This document shows, in pieces, positions 1 to 10,481 of a stretch of DNA of 64,000 nucleotides. Within the stretch, counting starts at the first letter, position 1. Every line of letters starts with the position of its first letter. Position numbers and translations under genes: made by a program. The notes under the pieces are model-generated. The model was not told the origin of the DNA and did not search any database. It saw nothing but the letters and a program-made list of their open reading frames with translations. The stretch is from contig NZ_CP094380.1 in assembly GCF_022809775.1 (NCBI RefSeq), positions 3,323,501 through 3,387,500 on the forward strand, in the 5' to 3' direction. Source of the DNA: Pseudodesulfovibrio tunisiensis. GTDB lineage: Bacteria > Desulfobacterota > Desulfovibrionia > Desulfovibrionales > Desulfovibrionaceae.

Positions 1-525
1 TCCCAGTTCGAACTCGGAAAACGGCTCAAGTTGTCCGGAGCCATGGTCAACCAGTATTTGAAGCAGCTTCAGACCGACGGATACGTGGAATTCGAACCGG
101 TCAATGGAAAAAGCTACCGTTACAAGCTGACCCCGGAGGGAGAGGCGGTGCGGCGGCGCATGTTTTCCGACTATTCCTCGGAAACCGTACGTTTGTACAC
201 GACCATCAAGAACTTTGTCCTGGACAAGCTGCGGCCCCTTCTGGAATCGGGAAAACGCCGTCTTGCCCTTTTCGGTGCTGCGGAAACCTGCGAAGTGGTG
301 CTGGCCGCCATTCGGAGTTCCGGTTTCCAGGTCGTGGTCCTGCTGGACAACGACGCCCGGAAGCATGGCGCCATTCATCACGGTCATGTGGTTTCCCCGC
401 CTCATGTGTTGGAGGAAGTGGACTGCGACGCCGTGGTCATCACCTCGTTCGGGAAGCAGGACGAGATATTCAGGCAGGTTGAACCTTTCGCCACCCGCAG
501 GGGTTTTGAAATAGTGAGATTTTAA
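1..525 (+). CDS. Winged-helix regulator with C-terminal nucleotide/sugar-sensing-like domain (5' truncated)
   Basis: The reading frame is open from base 1, so the true start lies before the window. The visible N-terminus (LGKRLKLSGAMVNQYLKQL, then DGYVEFEPVNGKSYRYKLTPEG) is a MarR/ArsR-style recognition helix plus wing. The remaining ~110 residues look like a small Rossmann-type sensor (LALFGAAETCEVVLAAI, VVLLDNDARKHG, DAVVITSFG). Its stop (523-525) overlaps the ATG of the NeuB-family gene by one base, so the two are translationally coupled. Such regulators commonly sit in surface-glycan loci; a role in controlling a glycan operon that begins upstream is inference. The fold call is firm, the ligand unknown. 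Confidence 0.75.
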   Translation, partial: SQFELGKRLKLSGAMVNQYLKQLQTDGYVEFEPVNGKSYRYKLTPEGEAVRRRMFSDYSSETVRLYTTIKNFVLDKLRPLLESGKRRLALFGAAETCEVVLAAIRSSGFQVVVLLDNDARKHGAIHHGHVVSPPHVLEEVDCDAVVITSFGKQDEIFRQVEPFATRRGFEIVRF

Positions 526-1619
526 TGAATACGATCAGTGCGATAGAACTTCGTTCGGGAGTACGTATCGGAGCGGGCGAGCCCTGTTTCGTGGTGGCCG
601 AGATCGGCAACAACCATCAGGGGGATTTCGACATCGCCCGACGGATGGTGGACGAGGCCGCAAAGGCCGGAGTTCAGGCCGTGAAGTTCCAGAAACGGGA
701 CATGGAGGCCCTGCTGACCCGGGAGGGCCGTGCCACACCGTACACGGGATGCAACAGCTTCGGTCCCACCTACGGAGAACATCGCAATGCCCTTGAGCTG
801 TCCATCGAGGAGATGGGGCGGCTCAAGGAATACAGCGAATCCCTCGGTCTGGTGTTCTTCGCCTCGGCCTGGGACGAGCCGAGTCTGCGGCAGATTCTCG
901 GGCTGGACGTGGAATTGCTCAAGGTGTGTTCCGCCGATCTGGTCAATGTGCCGCTCATCCGCAAGTATGCGCGGGCCGAGGTGCCCATCGTCCTGTCCAC
1001 GGGCATGAGTTCTCTGGACGACATCGACGTGGCGCTCGGCGAAATCCGCAGTGTGCATGACGACGTGGTCCTTTTGCACTGCAATTCCACCTATCCCTGC
1101 CCCAACGAGCAGATCGGTCTGCCGGTCATGGATTCCCTGCGTGAACGCTACGGCCTGCCCGTGGGCTATTCCGGCCACGAGCGCGGCATTGGTCCCAGCG
1201 TGGCTGCGGCTGCTTTGGGAGCCTGTCTGGTGGAGCGTCATTTCACTTTGGACAAGACCTTCAAGGGCACGGACCATCAGGTCTCTCTGGAACCTGCGGA
1301 GCTGGCCCAGATGGTGACCATGATCCGCGAGGTCGAAGCCGCACTGTGCGTCAAGGGCAAGATCGTTTTTGCCGAGGAGCAGGCCGCGTCCAAGAAGCTG
1401 CGCAAGTGCATCGTGTTCTCGCGCGATCTGCCCGCAGGGCACCGCATCGCCGAAGCCGATCTGACCACGCGCAGCCCGAGCGTCGGCGTTTCCCCCATTC
1501 ATTGGGACGAAGTGGTGGGCGGCGTGCTCAAGCGTCCGGTCAAGCACGAGGAGCCGGTCCAGTGGGATACGCTGAGCCTGCCTGATACCCAGTGCACGGC
1601 CGAGGCCACTTCTTCCTGA
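525..1619 (+). CDS. NeuB-family N-acetylneuraminate (or related nonulosonic acid) synthase
   Basis: A 364-residue protein with the NeuB TIM-barrel opening (FVVAEIGNNHQGDF), the GVQAVKFQKR strand, the LSTGMSS and HCNSTYPCP motifs and a C-terminal antifreeze-like SAF domain (about residues 290-355, starting around KKLRKCIVFSRDLPAGH). NeuB enzymes condense phosphoenolpyruvate with an N-acylated amino sugar to make sialic, legionaminic or pseudaminic acid; which sugar is used cannot be read here. It overlaps the upstream regulator by one base and is followed by a strong terminator, so it is the last gene of its operon. Such sugars decorate LPS or flagellin. Confidence 0.88.
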   Translation: MNTISAIELRSGVRIGAGEPCFVVAEIGNNHQGDFDIARRMVDEAAKAGVQAVKFQKRDMEALLTREGRATPYTGCNSFGPTYGEHRNALELSIEEMGRLKEYSESLGLVFFASAWDEPSLRQILGLDVELLKVCSADLVNVPLIRKYARAEVPIVLSTGMSSLDDIDVALGEIRSVHDDVVLLHCNSTYPCPNEQIGLPVMDSLRERYGLPVGYSGHERGIGPSVAAAALGACLVERHFTLDKTFKGTDHQVSLEPAELAQMVTMIREVEAALCVKGKIVFAEEQAASKKLRKCIVFSRDLPAGHRIAEADLTTRSPSVGVSPIHWDEVVGGVLKRPVKHEEPVQWDTLSLPDTQCTAEATSS

Positions 1620-1656
1620 GTCCTTTTCAGAGTGATTTCGGAAGCGAACTTCCGTT

Positions 1657-1697
1657 GACAGGCCGTTTTCCGGGGGCGGGAAACGGCCTGTCCTTTT
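1657..1697 (+). terminator. Rho-independent terminator after the NeuB-family gene
   Basis: A perfect 12-bp stem (GACAGGCCGTTT with AAACGGCCTGTC) around a GC-rich loop, followed by CTTTTG, starting 37 bases after the stop codon. Confidence 0.85.
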
Positions 1698-1797
1698 GCC
1701 CGAACTCCATTGGTTTCCTCAGAAAATCATTCATCTCAAACGTCTTTTCATGCTACTTCTTTTCCCGTAGCCTGTGCTGCACGCAAGGGGGAAAATC

Positions 1798-2754
1798 ATG
1801 AGCGAACAGGATATTCTGCTGGAAACCGGCACCAACGAACTCGAAATCATCGAGTTTTTTGTCCATGAAAAGCAGGGCGAAAGCACGTATACGCACTATT
1901 TCGGCGTGAACGTGGCCAAGGTGCTTGAGGTTGTGGAGGCGCCGGAAGGGCTGGAAGGGTCCGAAGCCGCTGCGCACAAAAGCTTTCTCGGCACGATTCC
2001 GCTCAGGGACCTGATTCTGCCTGTGGTCGACCTCAGCGTGTGGCTGGGCATGGAACGGGTCAAGACCCGGAACGAGCCCATCATCGTCACGGAATTCAAC
2101 AACATGATAACCGGTTTTCTGGTGTCGGGCGTGACCCAGATTCATCGGGTGAACTGGAAGGACGTGGAGCCTCCCAGCCGCTACGTGTCCAACATGGCCA
2201 CCAACTGCATCACGGGAACGTTGCAGATCAAGGAGCGCATCGTGCTCATGCTTGATCTGGAACAGGTGCTGGCCGAACTTGACGAGTCCAAGGACATCTT
2301 CAAGCAGGACCTTGGCGATTTCGTATCGGATCAGAGATATCGCGCTCTGGTTGCGGACGATTCCACTTCGGTTCGCGAAGTGTTGCGCAGGAATTTCGAG
2401 CAGGCGAATTTCGATGTGGCCCTGATGAACGACGGGGCCGAGGCGTGGAACAAGCTGCTGGCCATCAAGGCAAAGGCGCAGGAAGAAGGCAAAAGCCCGC
2501 TTGATTACGTGGATGTGGTCGTGTCGGACATCGAGATGCCGCAGATGGACGGCTATACCCTGACTCGCAACATCAAGGAGGACCCGGTCCTCAACGTGCT
2601 TCCGGTCGCCCTGTTTTCCTCCCTCATTTCCAAGGGGATCGAACACAAGGGCGAAGCGGTCAAGGCCGACGAGCAGGTCACCAAGCCCGAATTCAGCAGC
2701 CTGACCAGGAAGGTCGTCGACCTGATCAGGCGGTGGGAAAGACCGACCGACTGA
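1798..2754 (+). CDS. cheV: Chemotaxis coupling protein CheV (CheW-like + receiver)
   Basis: A 318-residue protein with an N-terminal CheW-like domain (about residues 10-165: GVNVAKVLEVVEAPEG, PLRDLILPVVDLSVWLG, RIVLMLDLEQVL) and a C-terminal receiver (about 180-315: ALVADDSTSVREVL; phosphoacceptor Asp in VVSDIEMPQMDGYTL; KPEF near the end). CheV couples chemoreceptors to CheA and is phosphorylated for adaptation. The ATG at 1798 is chosen because AAGGGGGAAA precedes it at good spacing; in-frame starts upstream have no ribosome site. The gene stands alone between a terminator and a convergent small gene. A second CheV lies at 46388-47365. Confidence 0.93.
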   Translation: MSEQDILLETGTNELEIIEFFVHEKQGESTYTHYFGVNVAKVLEVVEAPEGLEGSEAAAHKSFLGTIPLRDLILPVVDLSVWLGMERVKTRNEPIIVTEFNNMITGFLVSGVTQIHRVNWKDVEPPSRYVSNMATNCITGTLQIKERIVLMLDLEQVLAELDESKDIFKQDLGDFVSDQRYRALVADDSTSVREVLRRNFEQANFDVALMNDGAEAWNKLLAIKAKAQEEGKSPLDYVDVVVSDIEMPQMDGYTLTRNIKEDPVLNVLPVALFSSLISKGIEHKGEAVKADEQVTKPEFSSLTRKVVDLIRRWERPTD

Positions 2755-2760
2755 TCCGCG

Positions 2761-3039
2761 CTACGCCACTTCCTCCAGGCACTTGCGCAACGTGCTGATG
2801 CCACACGAATGCTTCATCATCACGGGGATGTCCTTGCCGCGGATTGCGGACAGGACGTCCTTTTTGGCTTTGTGGGAGACCTTGTTGGTGAACAGGACGA
2901 CGAGGTCGACGTTGCCCAGCGTGTCGCCGATGGAGCGTTCCTTGCCCGTGTAGCATTTCAGCTTCACGCCCCTGATCTTGGCTTCCTGCATGTACTCCCT
3001 TTTCAGTCTGTCCATTCCGCCGATGAGAGCTGCGCACAT
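2761..3039 (-). CDS. DUF2325 family protein
   Basis: A 92-residue protein with the pattern of the DUF2325 family: an opening glycine-rich loop (ALIGGMDRLKREY), an acidic middle (IGDTLGNVDLVVLFTNKVSHKAK) and the closing KHSCGISTLRKCL segment. The family is small and Rossmann-like with no settled function; some members are encoded beside metal or redox proteins. An AAGGAGAAAC ribosome site precedes the ATG. The gene converges on cheV, with only six bases between the two stop codons, and is divergent from the small iron-sulfur protein at 3178. Confidence 0.8.
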   Translation of the reverse strand: MCAALIGGMDRLKREYMQEAKIRGVKLKCYTGKERSIGDTLGNVDLVVLFTNKVSHKAKKDVLSAIRGKDIPVMMKHSCGISTLRKCLEEVA

Positions 3040-3177
3040 GATGTTTCTCCTTATTATTGAGATTGAAAATCGATTTCATTTCTATCTGCGAAGCCAGGGC
3101 CTGTCAAGTCATTGAACAGAAAATATTGGATTGTGTTTTCAGTCTGGTCTATTGCCGTTGTGAACGGGGAGGTTGCG

Positions 3178-3339
3178 ATGAGTGCGAATCCGATTTGTCA
3201 CTGTTTCGGGTATTCCGAAGCCGACATTGTCCGGGACGTGAAGCAGGGGCGGGGGCGTTCCGGAATATATGAACGAATTCTCGAGGAGAAGCGAGCCGGA
3301 CGCTGCCGCTGCGCCGAACTCAATCCCTCGGGCCGGTGA
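3178..3339 (+). CDS. Small BFD-like [2Fe-2S]-binding protein
   Basis: A 53-residue protein with paired cysteine motifs at both ends (C7-H-C9 and C43-R-C45) around a short helical segment, the arrangement of bacterioferritin-associated ferredoxin (BFD)-like [2Fe-2S] domains. Classical BFD uses C-x-C and C-x-x-C, so the second pair here is one residue closer. The ATG at 3178 has GGGGAGG upstream; an in-frame start at 3112 lacks a ribosome site. A role in electron delivery or iron handling is inference. The gene is divergent from the DUF2325 gene. Confidence 0.68.
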   Translation: MSANPICHCFGYSEADIVRDVKQGRGRSGIYERILEEKRAGRCRCAELNPSGR

Positions 3340-3438
3340 TGTCTGGGACGTGTCCGTCAGGTGGCGGACAAGGCGTGCGCGGATCTCGGCCTTGCCTTGC
3401 CGGGCGGAGCCGGGAAGACGGGGATCAGCGAAAAGGAC

Positions 3439-4746
3439 TCAGTCTAGAGGAGCCCATGCCTCGCCTTCGGGATCGGCTTCGGGCAGGGAGCAGGGGGGCA
3501 CATCCACCACCCGGTTGCCCTTGCCCTTGTCAGTGAGCAGGGACACGTTGCCGATCAGCACATTGACCGCGCCGTTCATGTAGGCCTGCCCCTGAAGCGG
3601 AGTGAAATCGTTCAGATCGGTCCAGGCAAAGGTGTTGGCCGTGGCGCGGAGCGATTCGAACGGGTGACAGAAGAAGGCGTACCTGCCTTCCCCGCGAACC
3701 CGGTTGTTGGCGAAAAAGCCGCGCGAACCAGTCTGGATGATACCGTGGCTGGCCGATCCGCCACCCAGAATGATGTCGTTGCACACGACGACCGGATCAT
3801 TGGCGTAGAGCAGGATGCCGGTTGAATTGCTGCCCCGGGCCTCGATGCGGTTCCCGGTCACGCTGGCTCGGCTGTTGCGGCTGAAATCCGCTCCGCCGGA
3901 GGTGTCCGTGAACCAGCCGGCAGTGATGCCGTTCGAGCCGAAGCTGTTGGGATGCAGGAAGCCGTCGTCTTCGGTCATGATGCGGTTGCCCGTGATTTCG
4001 ATGGAGCCTCTTCCCTTGGAATCCAGCGTGTTGTCGAGCACTTCCACGCCGTTGCGCGAGGCGTGGTTGATGATGTTGTTTCTGATCGCGATGTCTGCGC
4101 CCCAGGTCCACATGATCATCACGCCGCGACCGGCCGTCATGTGCGGTTCCGGGGTCTCCATTTCAAACCGGTTGTCTTCGATGCGGATGGTGCCGCTGGC
4201 CGCGCGCTTGAGCATGTCCTTGCGGTAGTCCAGCCGGTTGCCCACAACCACTCCGGCCTGAAAGAGCATGGAGTCCCCGTCCTTCCACGTCACCTTCAGC
4301 GTTTGCGGCCTGATGCTGCGCACGATGCAGTCGCGCAGGTCCAGCCCGCCGATGTTGGGAAAATGCAGGGGGGTGCCCTTGGCGTGTTCGAACCGGATGG
4401 AATGCACGGCAATGAGCGGTCCGCGTTTGGCTGGCGGTGCACCCTTGACCGGCAGGGGCGAATACAGGGACCAGAATCCGCCCCGGATCACGGCACCGGG
4501 CTCGCCCCGGGAATCCCGGACTCCGATCAGGCGCACGTCTCTGGTAATGGAAACACGGCCTTCCTGACCGAAATCGAAGGTGCCCTTGAGCCGGATCGTG
4601 CCGCCGTCCCTGACCGCAGCCTGTACTGCGGCAACATCCCGGGCCGGATCGCCCGTACCGGTCAGCATTGCATCGGCAAGAGCGGTTTGCGCAGAAAGAA
4701 CGAGCAGAACAAGGATGATCGGAAAAAAACGGAAATGGTGGCTCAT
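3439..4746 (-). CDS. Secreted right-handed beta-helix (NosD/pectate-lyase-like) protein
   Basis: A 435-residue protein beginning with a signal peptide (a hydrophobic FFPIILVLLVLSAQTALADA stretch after MSHHFR). After it come many short Asn/Ile-rich rungs such as IRIEDNRFEME, IAIRNNIINHASRNGVEVLDN, IEITGNRIMTED and ASVTGNRIEARGSNSTGILLYANDP. This is the repeating pattern of parallel beta-helix proteins (NosD, pectate-lyase-like and carbohydrate-binding families). The opening motif GTGDPARDVAAVQAAVRDGG is typical of their N-terminal cap. The substrate is unknown; a surface or periplasmic polysaccharide role is inferred. The start is placed at the signal-peptide Met (4746); the longer frame upstream is low-complexity and unlikely. 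Confidence 0.78.
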   Translation of the reverse strand: MSHHFRFFPIILVLLVLSAQTALADAMLTGTGDPARDVAAVQAAVRDGGTIRLKGTFDFGQEGRVSITRDVRLIGVRDSRGEPGAVIRGGFWSLYSPLPVKGAPPAKRGPLIAVHSIRFEHAKGTPLHFPNIGGLDLRDCIVRSIRPQTLKVTWKDGDSMLFQAGVVVGNRLDYRKDMLKRAASGTIRIEDNRFEMETPEPHMTAGRGVMIMWTWGADIAIRNNIINHASRNGVEVLDNTLDSKGRGSIEITGNRIMTEDDGFLHPNSFGSNGITAGWFTDTSGGADFSRNSRASVTGNRIEARGSNSTGILLYANDPVVVCNDIILGGGSASHGIIQTGSRGFFANNRVRGEGRYAFFCHPFESLRATANTFAWTDLNDFTPLQGQAYMNGAVNVLIGNVSLLTDKGKGNRVVDVPPCSLPEADPEGEAWAPLD

Positions 4747-4790
4747 GGTTCGGTATCTTGCCGGGCATGCCCGAGGTTGCTGGTTGTGAA

Positions 4791-5336
4791 TCAATAGCCC
4801 CGGTTGCGGGGAACCCTTTGCCTGCCGCGACGAAATGGGCGCGACTGCCGATTTCGCCGGTCCTGCTGGTGCATGGCCTTTGCCACGGCTTCGCAGCATG
4901 CCTGAAGGTCCGGGGATTCGGATTCCCGGATGAGCTCGGCCTGCTCCCTGAGCGCCTGTGCGGTCACGGGCTGCTCCGCCCATTTGGGGTAGGCTTCCCA
5001 GAAGGCCGCGGCTTCGCGGGCCAGCCCAAGCTTGGCCGCGGCATAGCCTGCGTGGGCAAACGCGTCCGGGATGTCCTTGAGGGACAGGCAGCGCTGGAGC
5101 GTGTTCAGGGCATCCCGGTCCCTGCCCATGCGCACATAGCTGATGCCTGCCATGACCAGACGCGAGGGCTTGGCATCCGCTCCGGCCTCTGCCAGATGCT
5201 CGTCAAAGGCGCGGGACGCCGTGGAGAACTGTTCCTCGGCCTTGGCAAAGTCGCCACGCATTTCCGCATCGCGGGCGCGTTCGAACGCATGCTCGGCCTT
5301 TCGCGCCGGAGAGATCAGTCTGTCCAGAAAGCCCAT
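4791..5336 (-). CDS. TPR-like hypothetical protein
   Basis: A 181-residue mostly helical protein. Its Ala-rich repeats (FERARDAEMRGDFAKAEEQFSTASRAFDEH, then GISYVRMGRDRDALNTLQRCLSL, then AHAGYAAAKLGLAREAAAFW) follow the tetratricopeptide spacing of about 34 residues. The C-terminus is very basic (RRNRQSRPFRRGRQRVPRNRGY), suggesting nucleic acid or membrane contact. No signal peptide is visible. It follows groEL in the same direction but is separated from it by a hairpin terminator. No function is assigned. Confidence 0.6.
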   Translation of the reverse strand: MGFLDRLISPARKAEHAFERARDAEMRGDFAKAEEQFSTASRAFDEHLAEAGADAKPSRLVMAGISYVRMGRDRDALNTLQRCLSLKDIPDAFAHAGYAAAKLGLAREAAAFWEAYPKWAEQPVTAQALREQAELIRESESPDLQACCEAVAKAMHQQDRRNRQSRPFRRGRQRVPRNRGY

Positions 5337-5402
5337 GTCCGCATCCTACCCGAGACTTGGTCCGGAGGGAAGTGCGCCCGTCCCTTGCCGTGCTACAACG
5401 CG

Positions 5403-5437
5403 AAAGCCCCGGGCCGATTGCTCGGCCCGGGGCTTTC
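5403..5437 (-). terminator. Hairpin terminator downstream of groEL
   Basis: A 13-14 bp near-perfect GC-rich inverted repeat (AAAGCCCCGGGCC with GGCCCGGGGCTTT) between the groEL stop and the next gene. The T-run is short on either strand, so it may act as a strong hairpin or bidirectional terminator. Confidence 0.7.
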
Positions 5438-5462
5438 CATCTATGTCGACCAGTTGTCCCGG

Positions 5463-7079
<1,617 letters not shown>

Positions 7080-7340
7080 TTAGGCGAAAATGCCGAGGAT
7101 GTCGTCCTCGCGCATGATGATCATGTCCTCGCCGTCCACCTTGAATTCGGTCCCGGCGTACTTGGCGAACAACACGGCATCGCCAGTCTTGACCGTGGCG
7201 CAGTCCGGTCCTGCGGCGACGACTTCGCCACCCTGGGGCTTTTCCTTGGCGGAATCCGGGATGAACAGGCCTCCGGCGGTTTTCTCCTCACGGTCCTGCC
7301 TCTTGACGATCACGCGGTCATGCAGCGGTTTCATTCCCAT
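7080..7340 (-). CDS. groS: Co-chaperonin GroES with shortened roof loop
   Basis: An 86-residue GroES. The N-terminal strand ([11 protein letters not shown]), the mobile loop ([18 protein letters not shown]) and the C-terminal [10 protein letters not shown] are conserved. The segment between GEVVAAGP and VKTGDAVLF is only four residues (DCAT), whereas usual ~95-97 residue GroES proteins have a roof beta-hairpin there, about ten residues longer. The dome roof should therefore be smaller or open. AAAGGAG sits at correct spacing before the ATG. It forms an operon with groEL; no CIRCE inverted repeat is visible upstream. Confidence 0.95.
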   Translation of the reverse strand: MGMKPLHDRVIVKRQDREEKTAGGLFIPDSAKEKPQGGEVVAAGPDCATVKTGDAVLFAKYAGTEFKVDGEDMIIMREDDILGIFA

Positions 7341-7408
7341 GTCGTTTCTCCTTTATGAATTGATATGCGCCCTTGCGGCGCAAGCCTTGAATTTTCGTCA
7401 ACTGCGGG

Positions 7409-7436
7409 AAAGTAAGCAGTGGAAACGGGTTGTCAA
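7409..7436 (-). promoter_or_regulatory. Possible promoter for groES-groEL
   Basis: On the minus strand a perfect TTGACA (7431-7436) lies 16 bases before a weak -10 (TACTTT, 7409-7414). The -35 is embedded in the short palindrome GGTTGTCAACC (7428-7438), a possible operator. The -10 is poor, so the assignment is tentative. Confidence 0.3.
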
Positions 7437-7528
7437 CCGATGGGACCGGTTTTTTTGGGACAGGCTGTCCGCGGAACCGCACTGGCGTTATTTTTGCCGG
7501 GAGTTTCCGAAACGTTTTTCCGGCGCGG

Positions 7529-7557
7529 TTGCCTTCCGTTCGGAACCCCGATATTAC
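7529..7557 (+). promoter_or_regulatory. Possible sigma-70 promoter for the trehalose-phosphate synthase gene
   Basis: TTGCCT (7529-7534) and TATTAC (7552-7557) at 17-base spacing, ending about 43 bases before the ATG at 7601. Each box matches consensus at four of six positions. Confidence 0.33.
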
Positions 7558-7600
7558 CATATAGGAAATAAAATCTTGAGAGACAAAGGAGTTTTTGATC

Positions 7601-9073
7601 ATGGTTCCCGGCATACGGCGGCTGGTGGTGGTTTCGAACAGACTTCCCGTTGCGGTCAGGGAGGTGGATGGAGAATGGACCGTCAAGGCCGGAGCCGGTG
7701 GGCTGGTCACGGCTCTTGCCCCTGTGCTGCGGGACAGGGGAGGCATCTGGATCGGCTGGTCCGGGGCTGCGGACACGGACGACCACGTGAGCGACCTGCT
7801 GGCCGATTTCTCCGCCGAGGCCGGGTACGACCTGCGGGCAGTTCCCCTGACTTCCGCGGAAGTGGATGACTACTATTTCGGTTTTTCCAACGAGATCATC
7901 TGGCCCCTGTTCCACGATTTCCAGACCCGCTGCCGGTTCAAGCCCGACTACTGGCGCATGTATCTGGACGTGAACTTCAAGTTTGCCGAGGTGGTGGCGC
8001 GTTCCACGCAGTCGGACGACTATGTCTGGGTACACGACTATCACCTCATGCATCAGGCGTTCTTTCTCAAGAGCATGGGCGTGAAGCGGAGCACCGGCTT
8101 TTTTCTGCACATCCCGTTTCCCACACCCGACATCTTTCTCAAGCTGCCCTGGCGCTGGAAAGTCATTCAGGCCTTGACCGAATACGATCTCGTCGGGTTC
8201 CAGACCATGCAGGACAGGCGGAACTTCGTCCAATGCCTGCACATGCTCATGCCCGAGGCGCGCATCGAGGGACGCGGCGCAGTCATCACCGTGCATGTCG
8301 GCAGTCGCAGCTTTCGGCTCGGCGCCTTTCCCATATCCATCGACTTCAACCAGTTCAACGAGCTGGCCGATCGCCCGGATATCGTGCGTGAAGCCTTTCG
8401 CATCAAGGAAGCGCTTCGGCATCGCAAGATAATCCTCGGCGTGGACCGGCTGGACTATACCAAAGGCATTCCCGAGCGTATCCGTTCCATCGGCACGCTG
8501 CTGGACCGCTATCCCGATCTCAAGGGGCGTGTGAATTTCGTGCAGATAGCCGTGCCCAGCCGTACCGAGGTCGGGGAGTATCGGGACTTGCGCATCGAGA
8601 TCGAACAGCTCGTGGGCCGCATCAACGGACGGCATTCCTTTCCTGGGTGGGTGCCGGTGCACTATCACTACCGGAGTCTGCCTCGGGAAAAGCTGGTGGC
8701 GCACTATGCCGCAGCCGATGTCGGGCTGGTCACGCCTCTGCGCGACGGCATGAATCTGGTGGCAAAGGAATACTGCGCCTGCAATACCGGGGAGGACGGC
8801 GTGCTCGTGCTCAGCGAATTCGCCGGAGCCGCCGCCCAGCTCCAGAAGGACGCGTATCTGGTCAATCCCTATGACGTGGAGGGGGTGGCCAAGGCGCTGC
8901 ATCGGGCGTTCTACTGGGACAAGGCCACACGCCGCGACCACATGGCCAACCTCAGGGAGCAGGTGCGCCATCACAACATCTACTGGTGGGTGGATTCCTT
9001 TCTTCAGGCCGGAGTTTCCAAGAATCTCGATGATTTTCCGCCGGTGGAGACCGTGAAATACGAGCGCGGCTGA
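7601..9073 (+). CDS. otsA: Trehalose-6-phosphate synthase (GT20 family)
   Basis: A 490-residue GT20 glycosyltransferase that makes trehalose-6-phosphate from UDP-glucose and glucose-6-phosphate. Visible signatures are [10 protein letters not shown] with GAGGLVTAL (N-terminal nucleotide-sugar loop), [23 protein letters not shown], the donor-phosphate motif [15 protein letters not shown] and [13 protein letters not shown] closely related specificity such as glucosylglycerol-phosphate synthase cannot be excluded. The ATG at 7601 is chosen over a TTG at 7595 because AAAGGAG ends nine bases before it. It is divergent from groES, and no otsB phosphatase lies next to it. The role is likely osmoprotection. 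Confidence 0.9.
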   Translation: MVPGIRRLVVVSNRLPVAVREVDGEWTVKAGAGGLVTALAPVLRDRGGIWIGWSGAADTDDHVSDLLADFSAEAGYDLRAVPLTSAEVDDYYFGFSNEIIWPLFHDFQTRCRFKPDYWRMYLDVNFKFAEVVARSTQSDDYVWVHDYHLMHQAFFLKSMGVKRSTGFFLHIPFPTPDIFLKLPWRWKVIQALTEYDLVGFQTMQDRRNFVQCLHMLMPEARIEGRGAVITVHVGSRSFRLGAFPISIDFNQFNELADRPDIVREAFRIKEALRHRKIILGVDRLDYTKGIPERIRSIGTLLDRYPDLKGRVNFVQIAVPSRTEVGEYRDLRIEIEQLVGRINGRHSFPGWVPVHYHYRSLPREKLVAHYAAADVGLVTPLRDGMNLVAKEYCACNTGEDGVLVLSEFAGAAAQLQKDAYLVNPYDVEGVAKALHRAFYWDKATRRDHMANLREQVRHHNIYWWVDSFLQAGVSKNLDDFPPVETVKYERG

Positions 9074-9108
9074 TTGCGGTTTGCCCGGATTTGTGCTGAA
9101 GAGCGTAT

Positions 9109-9342
9109 ATGCTGACGTTGAAGTGCGGAAAATGCCGCAGGAAGCTCTGGAGATACCACAAGATAGGTCAGGGCGAGGTGCATCGCTGCCACAAGGATCG
9201 CATCGACAAGGTCTGGAACATGGTGGAGCGCGACGGCAAGGTCTGTTGCGCCTGCGGCAATCCCGTGGGCATTGATCGGGGAACCTATTATACCATGGAC
9301 AGGAAGGCCTTCACGTATTCCGGGACCAAGACCAGCAACTGA
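9109..9342 (+). CDS. Small cysteine-rich (zinc-ribbon-like) protein
   Basis: A 77-residue protein with C6-x-x-C9 at the start and a cluster C46-C-A-C49 later, plus C27 and several His. This suggests a zinc ribbon or knuckle. The pattern (MLTLKCGKCRRKLWRYHKIG and RDGKVCCACGNPVG) is not one I can match to a named family. It follows otsA by about 35 bases on the same strand. The ribosome site is weak (GAAGAG). Expression and function are unknown. Confidence 0.55.
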   Translation: MLTLKCGKCRRKLWRYHKIGQGEVHRCHKDRIDKVWNMVERDGKVCCACGNPVGIDRGTYYTMDRKAFTYSGTKTSN

Positions 9343-9347
9343 GCGGT

Positions 9348-10286
9348 TCAGTCCGTCCGTTCCGCTGTCACCACATCCTCATAGAATGCGAAGTTGTTTT
9401 TTCCCCGGGCCTTGACCTGATACATGGCCTTGTCCGCACAGTCGAGAAGGGTTTCGGGCGTATGGGCGTCGTGGGGATATGCCGCGATGCCGAGACTGGC
9501 CCCGGTTTTGACCTGCTCTCCGTCAAGGGCGTAGCTGGTCCGGAGTCTGTCCACGAGCTGTCCGGCCAGAGCTGCGGCCACTCCCCTGTTCTTGCAGTGG
9601 GGCAGCATCACGATGAATTCGTCCCCGCCCAGACGGAAGATGGCCCCCTGTTCTCCGACCACGGCGCGCATCCTGCGGGCCGCGCGCACGAGCAGGGTGT
9701 CTCCCGCCTTGTGCCCCAGCGTGTCGTTCACCTTCTTGAACCCGTCCAGATCAATGAAGAACAGGGCCAGATCAGCTCCCGTGTCCGCGGCTTCAGCCAG
9801 AAAGGTCGGGAGCTGTTCCTCAAGAGCAAGCCGGTTGTTCAGTCCGGTCAGCACATCGCGGTAGGCGAGCTGCGTGGAGTCCGGAAAGCTTGAGGAGGCA
9901 TCCGTGGCCGTGCAGAAATAGGCATTGTGGTCGGGCGAGAATATCACGTTCCAGTTCAGCCGCTTTTCCTTGCTCCGCTTGCATTGAAAGCGGAAGGAAA
10001 ACGAGGTGGAGCCGATGTCCGACGTGATCAGCTTCTGCAATTCTGCCAGCACCCGTTCCCGGTCGTCGAAATGGATGTACTCGATGAGATACGAGCCCTG
10101 AAGGTCTTCGCGCGTGTAGCATGTCACCTTGTCCCAGTGCGTGTTCACGTCCTCGATCTGCCCTTCGAGAGAGATCACGGCGCACATGCCCTGGGCCAGG
10201 GAGAGCCAGGCGTATCGTTCGAAATAGAAAAGTCGCTCCAACACGTACGGGTCGGAGCATTCATGGAGCAGCCATTGAAAATCCAT
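9348..10286 (-). CDS. PAS-GGDEF diguanylate cyclase
   Basis: About 312 residues. The N-terminal half contains a PAS-like sensor (AVISLEGQIEDVNTHWDKVTCYTREDLQGSYLIEYIHFDD). The C-terminal half is a GGDEF domain (AYRDVLTGLNNRLALEE, DLDGFKKVNDTLGHKAGD, intact catalytic FRLGGDEFIVML), so it should make cyclic di-GMP from two GTP. The product-inhibition I-site (RxxD five residues before GGDEF) is missing; GEQG is there instead. No membrane segment is visible, so it is cytoplasmic. The start is uncertain: ATG 10286 is given, ATG 10316 is also possible. It converges on the small zinc-ribbon gene, with five bases between. Confidence 0.88.
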   Translation of the reverse strand: MDFQWLLHECSDPYVLERLFYFERYAWLSLAQGMCAVISLEGQIEDVNTHWDKVTCYTREDLQGSYLIEYIHFDDRERVLAELQKLITSDIGSTSFSFRFQCKRSKEKRLNWNVIFSPDHNAYFCTATDASSSFPDSTQLAYRDVLTGLNNRLALEEQLPTFLAEAADTGADLALFFIDLDGFKKVNDTLGHKAGDTLLVRAARRMRAVVGEQGAIFRLGGDEFIVMLPHCKNRGVAAALAGQLVDRLRTSYALDGEQVKTGASLGIAAYPHDAHTPETLLDCADKAMYQVKARGKNNFAFYEDVVTAERTD

Positions 10287-10481
10287 GGCGGTTACATATA
10301 CCTTTTGCCGTCTCATATCCAGAGCTATCGGCAAGAAAGGGATTTACTCCCGGGTTGATCCGGGGGGGGCAGGAGGATGCATCTTTTTCCCGGGTGCCGT
10401 ATTGACATGCCCGTGCTGCTCATGGACACTCCGTGTGACGGTGAAAGATGTTTTCGCAAGGCCATTTGCAAGGAGGGAAGG

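Noticed and set aside
7341..7600. Possible CIRCE heat-shock operator between groES and otsA.
   Set aside because: No TTAGCACTC-N9-GAGTGCTAA-like repeat is present; only a short GGTTGTCAACC palindrome was found.
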